Made by a program: the position numbers and the translations under genes. Below the pieces are notes generated by a model. The model had not been told where the DNA came from. It saw nothing but the letters and a program-made list of their open reading frames with translations, and searched no databases. Below are positions 1-5,551 of a stretch of DNA of 6,714 nt, in pieces. The DNA is from AWTP1-13 sp044868325 (GTDB taxonomy: Bacteria > Pseudomonadota > Alphaproteobacteria > Rhizobiales > Hyphomicrobiaceae). The stretch covers positions 1 to 6,714 of the forward strand of contig JBIOWI010000417.1 in the NCBI GenBank assembly GCA_044868325.1, read 5' to 3'. Every line of letters starts with the position of its first letter. The first letter of the stretch is position 1.

Positions 1-120
1 GACACCCATGGCCGAGCATCCGCTTTGCCGCCAAATACCCGAGGTGGGAGCCGTATGCCTTAATTGGGCACGTACGGATCTGTGCGGGGGGCGTGAGGTA
101 ACTCACGTCCCTACCGCGAT
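1..120 (+). mobile_element. Group II intron, 3' end only (domains V and VI)
   Basis: The right end of a self-splicing group II retroelement; the reverse transcriptase and domains I-IV would lie left of the window. Domain V fits 48-80: an 8-position lower helix (48-55 with 73-80) carrying the AGC triad at 49-51, a two-base bulge (71-72), a short upper helix (56-59 with 67-70) and an apical loop. Domain VI fits 84-117: GCGG/CCGC (84-87 with 114-117), a G-rich helix, then CGTGAG/CTCACG closed by a GTAA tetraloop at 98-101. A113 bulges from this helix and lies seven bases before the predicted 3' splice site after 120 (ending GAT), where the lariat branch adenosine belongs. Oddities are a G50/A78 mismatch where G-U is usual and a domain V loop that is not GNRA. 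I see no recognisable protein end in 1-47. The intron class is not assigned. Confidence 0.72.
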
Positions 121-160
121 CATGACAAGCACCGACGCTCGGGGGTCGTGCATTGTCATG
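121..160. repeat. Long imperfect hairpin directly after the intron
   Basis: CATGACAA at 121-128 pairs perfectly with TTGTCATG at 153-160. The stem continues inward with GCAC (129-132) against GTGC (148-151) and GAC (134-136) against GTC (145-147), leaving single-base bulges at C133 and A152 and a loop of eight bases. It starts exactly at the predicted 3' splice site, so it is the 3' exon of the intron. It may be the structured target the intron entered, part of another palindromic repeat, or a terminator-like element. There is no T-tract, so intrinsic termination is not supported. Confidence 0.6.
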
Positions 161-195
161 TTGGGTTACGCCGTTTCGCGGCTAACCCAAACTAC
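158..195 (-). repeat. GTAG-type REP palindrome downstream of the ATPase gene
   Basis: TTGGGTTA (161-168) pairs perfectly with TAACCCAA (183-190), with an inner GCCG (170-173)/CGGC (179-182) stem and a TTTCG loop. CTAC at 192-195 puts the tetranucleotide GTAG at the 5' side when read on the minus strand. This is the layout of GTAG-class REP elements (SMAG-like), a family tied to REP-associated tyrosine transposases. It begins eight bases after the ATPase stop codon when read on the minus strand, so it could fold at the 3' end of that transcript and stabilise or terminate it. Confidence 0.65.
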
Positions 196-202
196 AGCAC
201 CC

Positions 203-994
203 CTACAACGCCCCGTAATCCGGCGCGCACACCGTCTGCCCCTGGGAGAGGCGCTCGACGGCGACCGTCACCTCGTACACAGCACGCAGGCGCTCCGGCG
301 TAAGAACCTCATCGGGTCTGCCGTGCGCAACGAGCCGTCCCTCGTCGAGCAGCGCCACCCGGTGGCCGATGCTGAAGGCGTGGTCCGGGTCGTGGGTGGA
401 GAGCAGCACGGCGAGGCCGCGGGCGGCCAGCCGCCTCACCTCCGACAGCACCACCACCTGGTTGCCGAAGTCGAGGCTGGCGGTTGGCTCGTCCATGACG
501 ATGGCAGGCGCGTCCTGGGCCAACGCGCGGGCCACCAGCACGAGCTGCCGCTGGCCGCCGCTGATGCGCGTGTACTCCGTATCGGCCAGATCGGCGATGC
601 CGAGGGCCTCCAGCGCGGCGCGGGCCTTGGCGTGGTCCTCGCGGCTGGGCGAGGCGAACGGCCCGAGGTGCGCCGTGCGCCCCATCACCACCATGTCGGC
701 CACGCGGAACGGGAAATGCGCCGCATGCGCCTGCGGCACGTAGGCGACGCTGCGGGCGATCTCGTCGCGCGCCAGCGCCGCGATGGGCCGGCCGCCGAGG
801 CGCACCTCGCCGGCCTGGGGCGGCAGGAGGCCGAGCATGGTCTTGAACAGCGTGGTCTTGCCCGAGCCGTTGGGGCCGAGCAGGCAGAGCACCTCGCCGG
901 CGCGCACCTCCAGGTCCATATCGCGCCCGACGGGCTTGCCGCGGTAGCCGAAGCCCAGCCGATGCGCCGCCAGCACGGGCGCGGTCACGACCAT
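203..994 (-). CDS. FecE/BtuD-type ABC importer ATPase (metal, cobalamin or oxyanion family)
   Basis: The cytoplasmic ATPase of a type II ABC importer, driving the permease encoded immediately upstream. The product is 263 aa, normal for the family. Walker A GPNGSGKTT lies at about 40-48, the Q-loop glutamine at 88 (YVPQ), the signature ISGGQRQ at 144-150, Walker B with catalytic glutamate (AIVMDEP) at 164-170, the D-loop at 173-175 and the switch histidine at 201 (STHD). The motif MGRTAHLGPFASPS after the Q-loop is typical of COG1120 FecE-like ATPases. The ATG at 994 is preceded by a purine-rich GGGAGGG and overlaps the permease stop by 10 bp, which suggests translational coupling. The frame stays open far upstream, but that part is out-of-frame permease sequence. 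The substrate cannot be read from this subunit; molybdate or tungstate is inferred from the neighbouring tup genes. Confidence 0.93.
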   Translation of the reverse strand: MVVTAPVLAAHRLGFGYRGKPVGRDMDLEVRAGEVLCLLGPNGSGKTTLFKTMLGLLPPQAGEVRLGGRPIAALARDEIARSVAYVPQAHAAHFPFRVADMVVMGRTAHLGPFASPSREDHAKARAALEALGIADLADTEYTRISGGQRQLVLVARALAQDAPAIVMDEPTASLDFGNQVVVLSEVRRLAARGLAVLLSTHDPDHAFSIGHRVALLDEGRLVAHGRPDEVLTPERLRAVYEVTVAVERLSQGQTVCAPDYGAL

Positions 995-2034
995 CCCTCC
1001 CGCCCGCGCATCAAGAGCCACAAGAAAAACGGCGCACCCAGGATCGCCGTGAGGATGCCGATGGGCACCTCGATTCGCGCCATGGTGCGCGCGAGCGTAT
1101 CGACCAGAAGAAGGTAGCTGCCGCCCAGCAGCATGGCGGTGGGCAGCAGCCGGTCGAAGCTCGGCCCGACCGCCATGCGGGCGATGTGCGGGATGACAAG
1201 GCCCACCCAGCCGATGACGCCCGAGATGGCGACCACGCTGGCCGTCATCAGCGTGGCGGCGGCGACGATGGCGAGCCGCAGCCGCCCCGCTTCCACCCCC
1301 AGGGCCTTCGCCTCCTCGTCGCCCAGGGAAAGAACGTTGATGCGCCACCGGAGCAGAAGGAGCGGCACCAAGCCGACGAGGACCATCGGCAGCGTCGTCC
1401 ACACCTCGCTCCTGCGGATCGCAGAGAAACTGCCGAGCAGCCAGAACACGATGGCCGGGAGCTGGTCGTAGGGGTCGGCCATGATCTTCAGCAAGGAAAT
1501 GGCGGCGCCGGCGAGCGAGCCGACCACGACGCCGGCCAGTACCAGCACCAGGATCGGATCGCGCCCGTGCACCACCGAGGCGATGGCGTAGACCAGCGCC
1601 ACCGTCGCCAAACCAAGGGCAAAGGCCGTGAGCTGGATACCGAGGACGGGCAGCGACAGGAAGATGCCGAGCACGGCGCCCAACCCCGCACCCGTGGAGA
1701 CACCCAGGATGTCTGGCGACACCAGCGGATTGCGGAACAGCGTCTGGTACGCCGCCCCGGCACCGGCCAGCGCCGCCCCGCCCAGCACGGCTGCCAGAAC
1801 GCGCGGGAGGCGCACCTCGAACAGCACGGTGTCAATCTGGCCAACGGGAGCGGCGCCGGTCAGCCGCCGTAAAAGGGCTACGGCCAACTCGCCCGGCGAG
1901 ATGGGATAGGCGCCGATCAGAGCCGAGGCCGATATGAGCATGGCCAGGGCTGCCGCTAGGGCCGCGATGGTCAGGCGGTGGCCGCTCAGCGTCGCGGCTG
2001 CGGTATGGCGGATGGCGCCTGTCCCTTCGACCAT
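985..2034 (-). CDS. FecCD/BtuC-type ABC importer permease
   Basis: The inner-membrane permease that would form a homodimer with two copies of the adjacent ATPase. The 349 aa product is strongly hydrophobic, consistent with the roughly ten membrane segments of the family. Landmarks are RLPRVLAAVLGGAALAGAG at about 75-93, QTLFRNPLVSPDILGVSTGAG at 97-117, the cytoplasmic coupling segment LSLGDEEAKALGV at 235-247, IGWVGLVIPHIAR at 274-286, LLVDTLARTM at 309-318 and IPIGILTA-like sequence near 322-330. DPYDQLPAIVFWLLGSFS at 187-204 resembles a subgroup I associate with molybdate-type importers, but that is recollection, not proof. The ATG at 2034 lies inside the end of the binding-protein gene (49-bp overlap) with no convincing ribosome binding site, so coupling is likely. 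The same frame runs open through the whole upstream gene; that part does not look like protein. Confidence 0.93.
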   Translation of the reverse strand: MVEGTGAIRHTAAATLSGHRLTIAALAAALAMLISASALIGAYPISPGELAVALLRRLTGAAPVGQIDTVLFEVRLPRVLAAVLGGAALAGAGAAYQTLFRNPLVSPDILGVSTGAGLGAVLGIFLSLPVLGIQLTAFALGLATVALVYAIASVVHGRDPILVLVLAGVVVGSLAGAAISLLKIMADPYDQLPAIVFWLLGSFSAIRRSEVWTTLPMVLVGLVPLLLLRWRINVLSLGDEEAKALGVEAGRLRLAIVAAATLMTASVVAISGVIGWVGLVIPHIARMAVGPSFDRLLPTAMLLGGSYLLLVDTLARTMARIEVPIGILTAILGAPFFLWLLMRGREGWS

Positions 2035-3035
2035 GCGATCAGCGTGTCCAGCTCGGCGTCGCTCGGGTCCACGTGGTAGAATAGACGATAGAACGACCGC
2101 GTCGTCTCGCGAAGACCGTGGCCGAGCCTTTCCGGATAGAACAGCCCGGCCAGCCACTTGAGGCCGATCACGCGGTTGAGCGACGGCGGCCGGTCGATCC
2201 AGCCGAACGGCGCCGTGGGCGCGAGATATACCCGCTTCTCGCGCACCGCCTTGAGGCCGGCCCACAGCGGATCGCCGTAGACCTTGCCGAAGAAGTTGCG
2301 GTCCCAGGTGATGACGATCTCCGGGTCCGCGGCGATCACCTGCTCCATGGAGGCGCGCACGAGGCCTCTTTGCCCTGGCGCGTCCGCCACGTTGCGCCCG
2401 CCGGCCCGCTCGATGATCTCGGTGTTGATGGAGCCCACCACGCCGGTCTCCAGCCCGTCGGGACCACGCGCCAGGTAGACGCGCGGGCGCTTGTCGACGG
2501 CCACCGCCTTCAGCACCTCGTCGATCTCGGCGAAGGTGGCCTCCACGTAGGCCGCCTGCCGCTCGGCGCGCTCGCCCAGGCCCAGGATATCGCCCAAGAG
2601 CCGCAGCGCCTTCGGGGTCGCCTCGAAACGGCCGTCGATCAGGATGTAGGGAATCTTGGTCTGGGCCTGCACGTTGTCGGCGAGCGAGGCGTAGGTGTCG
2701 CGCATGGAGCCGAAGTCGATGATGAGGTCCGGCGACACCTTGAGCACGACCTCGAGGTTGGCGGTGCCGCCGCGCCCCGTGAGGCGGCCGAGGGCAGGCA
2801 GGTCTCGGTACTTCTCCGCGATGAACGGCCGCTCCTCCGGCCTCGGCGGGTCGGGCCAGCCCGTCATCCTCTCCGGGGCCAGCATGTAGAGCAGGATCGA
2901 CGCGGGCGGGCCGGCCGCGAACACCTTCTCGATCTTGTCGGGCACCTCGACCTTGCGCCCCGCCGAATCCACGACCGTGCGCGCATGCACCGCCAGAGGA
3001 GCGAGGACGAGGAGAAGGGCGAGGAGCGCGCGCAA
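1986..3035 (-). CDS. FecB/BtuF-type periplasmic substrate-binding protein (MolA-like by context)
   Basis: The substrate-capturing component of the importer formed with the next two genes. The 349 aa product has a Sec signal ending near residue 18 (AVHA, then RTVVDS) and no lipobox cysteine, so it should be soluble in the periplasm. VVDSAGRKVEVPDKIEKVF at 21-39 is the classic start of the PF01497 fold; SPDLIIDFGS (101-110) and ADPEIVITWDRNFF (236-249) are the paired strands of the two lobes. PFGWIDRPPSLNRVIGLKWLA-like sequence near 276-296 could line the substrate cleft. The start is TTG at 3035: a TGA lies four codons upstream in frame, and the next possible start (a GTG at codon 16) would destroy the signal peptide. 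The ribosome binding site is weak (GAGAAA). Family annotation would say iron; its place behind tungstate genes makes molybdate or tungstate a better guess, unproven. Confidence 0.88.
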   Translation of the reverse strand: MRALLALLLVLAPLAVHARTVVDSAGRKVEVPDKIEKVFAAGPPASILLYMLAPERMTGWPDPPRPEERPFIAEKYRDLPALGRLTGRGGTANLEVVLKVSPDLIIDFGSMRDTYASLADNVQAQTKIPYILIDGRFEATPKALRLLGDILGLGERAERQAAYVEATFAEIDEVLKAVAVDKRPRVYLARGPDGLETGVVGSINTEIIERAGGRNVADAPGQRGLVRASMEQVIAADPEIVITWDRNFFGKVYGDPLWAGLKAVREKRVYLAPTAPFGWIDRPPSLNRVIGLKWLAGLFYPERLGHGLRETTRSFYRLFYHVDPSDAELDTLIAWSKGQAPSAIPQPRR

Positions 3036-3056
3036 GCCAGTTTCTCAACGGTTGTC

Positions 3057-3135
3057 GGTGTCAGACCCTCTGGGTCTGACACCATTTTGCTACCGGCGTT
3101 GGAGTCATGGTGTCGGACCCAGAGGGTCTGACACC
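3057..3135. repeat. Head-to-head pair of REP-like palindromes between tupA and the FecB-type gene
   Basis: Unit 1 (3057-3083) is a perfect 12-bp palindrome, GGTGTCAGACCC and its complement around a TCT loop. Unit 2 (3109-3135) has the same arms around AGA, with one G/T mismatch at 3115/3129. The loops are complementary, so the units are inverted relative to each other and the block can also fold as one large hairpin of 27-bp arms around a 25-bp spacer. The outer edge lies one base from the tupA stop codon, and the inner edge is 21 bp upstream of the next gene's start. It may act as a terminator, attenuator or RNA stabiliser. Confidence 0.85.
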
Positions 3136-3136
3136 A

Positions 3137-3958
3137 TTACCCGGTCGGGGCGGCGTTGGGGAAGAACAGCTGCTGGCCGTTGATGGTGTACGACCCGATG
3201 GCATCCTGCCCTTCCTTCGAGACGATCCAGTCGATGAGCTGCTGGCCCTCCTCCTTCTTCACGTGGGGGTGCTTGGCCGGGTTCACCAGCATGATGCCGT
3301 ATTGGTTGAAGAGCTGCCTGTCGCCTTCCACGACGATATCGAGGTCGCCACGGTTCTTGAACGAGATCCATGTGCCGCGGTCGGAGAGCGCGTAGGCGCC
3401 CATGCCGCCGGCCGTGTTGAGCGCGGCGCCCATGCCCTGGCCGATCTCGCGATACCAGACGGGCTTGCTCGCCGCGGGATCGAGGCCGGCCTTCCTCCAC
3501 AGCGCCAGCTCGGCGGCATGGGTGCCCGACTTGTCGCCGCGCGACACGAACGGGGCGCCCTTGTCGCCGATGGCCTTGAAGGCCGCCAGCACGTCCTTGC
3601 CGCCCTTGATCCCCGCCGGGTCGGACTTCGGCCCGATCACCACGAAGTCGTTATACATCACGTCGAAGCGCTTCACGCCGAAGCCGTCGGCGACGAACTT
3701 CTCCTCCTGCGCCTTGGCGTGCACGAGCACCACGTCGGCATCGCCGCGGCGGCCGGTGTCGAGCGCCTGGCCGGTGCCCTGGGCCACCACCTTCACGTCG
3801 ATGCCGGTCTTGGCCTTGAACTTCGGCAGGATGTGCCCGAACAGGCCGGAATCCTGCGTCGAGGTGGTGGACGCCACCATGATGGATTTGTCCTGGGCGA
3901 GCGCCGGCGTCGAGCTCACAAGAGCGCCGACGACCAGCAGCAGGCGGGATGCACGCAT
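3137..3958 (-). CDS. tupA: Tungstate ABC transporter, periplasmic binding protein TupA
   Basis: Captures tungstate in the periplasm and delivers it to TupB; family members bind tungstate far more tightly than molybdate. The 273 aa product has a Sec signal cut near residue 21 (ALA, then QDKS) and no lipobox. Family motifs are in order: ASTTSTQDSGLF at 29-40, where the TTS cluster is the oxyanion-binding loop of TupA proteins; GTGQALDTGRRGDADVVLVH at 61-80; RFDVMYNDFVVIGP at 97-110; SRGDKSGTH at 139-147; YREIGQGMG at 169-177; GAYALSDRGTW at 187-197; and QYGIMLVNPAKHPH at 219-232. The ATG at 3958 has a strong GGAGG (3966-3970) seven bases upstream. The protein ends naturally (YTINGQQLFFPNA), although a palindromic repeat begins one base after the TAA stop. 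Confidence 0.96.
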   Translation of the reverse strand: MRASRLLLVVGALVSSTPALAQDKSIMVASTTSTQDSGLFGHILPKFKAKTGIDVKVVAQGTGQALDTGRRGDADVVLVHAKAQEEKFVADGFGVKRFDVMYNDFVVIGPKSDPAGIKGGKDVLAAFKAIGDKGAPFVSRGDKSGTHAAELALWRKAGLDPAASKPVWYREIGQGMGAALNTAGGMGAYALSDRGTWISFKNRGDLDIVVEGDRQLFNQYGIMLVNPAKHPHVKKEEGQQLIDWIVSKEGQDAIGSYTINGQQLFFPNAAPTG

Positions 3959-3977
3959 AGTCTTTCCTCCCGTAGTA

Positions 3978-4075
3978 GAAGTCAGGAAATCGGAAGTCGG
4001 AAATCAGAAATCGCCCTTTTGCATCGCGGATCTGACCTTCTGATTTCTGATTTCTGATTTCTGATTTCTGACTTC
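3978..4075. repeat. Inverted array of heptamers in the tupC-tupA gap
   Basis: The left arm (3978-4013) holds five heptamers of consensus GAARTCR, with one extra G at 3985. The right arm (4041-4075) holds four perfect tandem TGATTTC units at 4041-4068 and a variant TGACTTC at 4069-4075. TGATTTC is the complement of GAAATCA, and the outermost units (3978-3984 and 4069-4075) are exactly complementary. The block can fold as a hairpin of about 35 bp around a loop of about 27 bases. It is AT-richer than its surroundings, fills nearly all of the tupC-tupA gap and ends about eight bases upstream of the tupA Shine-Dalgarno sequence. The seven-base period makes it unlikely to be coding. Confidence 0.88.
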
Positions 4076-4081
4076 CGATCC

Positions 4082-4810
4082 TCAGATGACCAGCTCGCCG
4101 GCCAGGAAGCTGCGGGCCTCCGGCGTGGATGGCGCGGCGAAGAACCTCCCGGCGGGCGCATGCTCGATGAGGCGCCCCCTGGCGAGGAAGACGATGTCGC
4201 CGGCGAGCCGCCGCGCCTGCCCCAGGTCGTGGGTGGACATGACGATCTTGACGCCTCCCGCCGCAGCCCCCGCCACGATGTCCTCCACCGCCTTGGTGGC
4301 GGCCGGGTCGAGGCTGGCGGTGGGCTCGTCGAGGAACAGCACCTCGGGGTCGCGGGCGAGCGCCCGGGCCAGCGCCAGCCGCTGCTGCTCGCCGCCGGAG
4401 AGGCGGCGCGCCGGCCTGTCGGCCAGGCTCGCGAGCCCCACGCGGTCGAGCAGGTTTACGATGGCGGCCGCATCGGCGGCACGGCTGGCGGCCTTGAGCG
4501 CGTAGGCGATGTTGCTGGCCGCGGTCCGGCGCAGCATCACCGGCTTCTGGAGCACGATGGCCTGCCGACGCGCCGCCCGGTCCGGTTGCGCATGGCGGAC
4601 GCGGCCGGCGGTGGGTGCCAGGAGGCCCATGGCCAGCTTGATGAGCGTGGTCTTGCCCGAGCCGTTGGGACCGATCAGCACTGTGGGCGCCCCGGCATCG
4701 AGCGACAGCGTCACGTCGCGCAGGATGCGGGTCTCGCCGGCTGTGAAGGCGACGGCTTCGAAGGCGATCGGGAGTGTGCTGGTCCGGTCTCGCATGAGGC
4801 TAACCGGCAT
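4082..4810 (-). CDS. tupC: Tungstate ABC transporter, ATP-binding protein TupC
   Basis: The cytoplasmic ATPase energising TupB. From the start chosen here the product is 242 aa: Walker A GPNGSGKTT at 47-55, Q-loop VLQKPVMLRRTAASNI at 86-101, signature LSGGEQQRLALARAL at 137-151, Walker B EVLFLDEP at 156-163 and switch histidine at 194 (MSTHD). QKPVMLRRT after the Q-loop is typical of TupC and ModC-like ATPases. There is no C-terminal TOBE/Mop domain such as ModC carries. Three in-frame ATGs are possible: 4849, 4810 and 4795. I chose 4810, an 11-bp overlap with the tupB stop; 4795 would leave a 4-bp gap after tupB, and 4849 adds an uncharacteristic arginine- and proline-rich lead. None has a good ribosome binding site, which fits coupling to tupB. 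Confidence 0.93.
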   Translation of the reverse strand: MPVSLMRDRTSTLPIAFEAVAFTAGETRILRDVTLSLDAGAPTVLIGPNGSGKTTLIKLAMGLLAPTAGRVRHAQPDRAARRQAIVLQKPVMLRRTAASNIAYALKAASRAADAAAIVNLLDRVGLASLADRPARRLSGGEQQRLALARALARDPEVLFLDEPTASLDPAATKAVEDIVAGAAAGGVKIVMSTHDLGQARRLAGDIVFLARGRLIEHAPAGRFFAAPSTPEARSFLAGELVI

Positions 4811-5489
4811 GGCGCTCGGACCAGCCGCGCACGGCCCACGCCATCGCATTGACGATGAGGATCACCGCGATCAGCACCAGCCCCAAGCCGATGGCGAGCG
4901 GCAGGTCGCCTTTGGACGTCTCGAGCGCGATGGTGGTGGTCATCACGCGCGTGAAGCCGTCGATGTTGCCGCCGACGATCATCACCGCGCCAACCTCCGC
5001 CGCGGCTCGCCCGAAGCCCGCCAGCGCAATGGTCACCAACGAGAAGCGGGCGTCCCAGAGCAGCGTCGCCACGCGGCCCGCAGGCCCGATGGCCATGGCG
5101 GTGAGCTCGTCGCGGTATTCGGCCCACAGGTCCTCGATCAGCTGGCGCGTGAGGGCGGCAACGATAGGCGTGATCAGCGCCGCCTGGGCGATGATCATGG
5201 CCCGCGGCGTGAAGAGCAGCCCCAGCGGCCCCAGCGGCCCGGCGCGCGACAGCAGCAGATAGACGAGCAGGCCCACGACGACCGGCGGCAGCCCCATGCA
5301 GCCGTTGAGGAGCACGATCAGCGCGTTGCGGCCCGGGAATCGGGTGAGCGCCACCAGGGCGCCCAGTGGCAGGCCGACCACGCAGGCGGCCACGGTCGCG
5401 GACAGCGTGACGAACAGCGACAGGCCGATGATGCCGAACAGTGTCGGATCGCCGGAGAAGACCAGCTCAAGCGCGCTCATGTGGTCCAT
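4800..5489 (-). CDS. tupB: Tungstate ABC transporter, permease TupB
   Basis: The inner-membrane channel for tungstate, with the ModB/CysT-like type I importer fold. The product is 229 aa, normal for TupB, with about five hydrophobic segments. Family-defining sequences are NGCMGLPPVVVGLLVYLLL at 62-80 followed by SRAGPLGPLGLLFTPRAMI to 99; the EAA-like coupling loop FGRAAAEVGAVMIVGGNI at 159-176; and TRVMTTTIALETSKGDLPLA at 180-199, which strongly marks this family. It is the first gene of the minus-strand run. The ATG at 5489 is used; a second ATG three codons in (5480) is equally possible, and neither has a clear Shine-Dalgarno. The order B-C-A puts the binding protein last of the three. Confidence 0.95.
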   Translation of the reverse strand: MDHMSALELVFSGDPTLFGIIGLSLFVTLSATVAACVVGLPLGALVALTRFPGRNALIVLLNGCMGLPPVVVGLLVYLLLSRAGPLGPLGLLFTPRAMIIAQAALITPIVAALTRQLIEDLWAEYRDELTAMAIGPAGRVATLLWDARFSLVTIALAGFGRAAAEVGAVMIVGGNIDGFTRVMTTTIALETSKGDLPLAIGLGLVLIAVILIVNAMAWAVRGWSERHAG

Positions 5490-5551
5490 CTTGCAGGCAT
5501 TGACCGTAGGAAATTCGGCGTGCTTTTCTCTTTGGAGTCAACTTCTAGATT
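5490..5551. promoter_or_regulatory. Divergent promoter/operator region of tupB and the regulator gene
   Basis: These 62 bp are the only space for promoters of both the tup run and the regulator. On the minus strand TTGACT (5541-5536) is a good -35 hexamer; 17 bp further is a poor -10, CCGAAT (5518-5513), giving a short leader before tupB. On the plus strand TTGACC (5500-5505) is -35-like, with a weak T-rich -10 around 5524-5529. The two hexamers face each other, so the promoters would overlap, and they form a 5-bp dyad (TTGAC/GTCAA) centred near 5520. I see no ModE-type operator and no convincing long palindrome. GGAG at 5534-5537 lies 14 bases before the regulator ATG, longer than ideal. Confidence 0.5.

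Noticed and set aside
8..1117. Long plus-strand open frame of 369 codons across the intron end and the ATPase gene
   Set aside because: It is the antisense of a clear ABC ATPase, its product is rich in histidine, arginine, glutamine and glycine with no fold signal, and it crosses the intron structure. Stop-poor antisense frames are expected at this GC content.
995..1402. N-terminal extension of the ATPase frame
   Set aside because: This is off-frame permease sequence rich in histidine and arginine. The ATPase has a normal start at 994 with a purine-rich leader, and its length from there matches the family.
203..3035. Cobalamin riboswitch controlling the FecBCD-type importer
   Set aside because: The only upstream space (3036-3136) is taken up by the palindrome pair. 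No B12-box-like sequence is visible there.
985..3048. Apparent 687-codon fusion on the minus strand reaching from a TTG at 3048 into the permease
   Set aside because: Only the last 349 codons look like protein. The upstream half is an arginine/glycine/proline-rich off-frame reading of the binding-protein gene, so it is not a genuine fusion.
2118..3131. Plus-strand frame of 337 codons opposite the binding protein
   Set aside because: It is the antisense shadow of a well-supported periplasmic binding protein, with no domain or hydrophobic pattern of its own, and it runs through the palindromic repeat.
3057..3135. CRISPR array or transposon ends
   Set aside because: There are only two palindromic units with a single spacer in inverted orientation, no flanking target duplication and no transposase. 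A REP-like pair explains it better.
5490..5551. ModE-type operator or molybdenum-cofactor riboswitch upstream of tupB
   Set aside because: The ATCGNTATATA-type half sites are absent, and the gap is too short for the Moco riboswitch fold.
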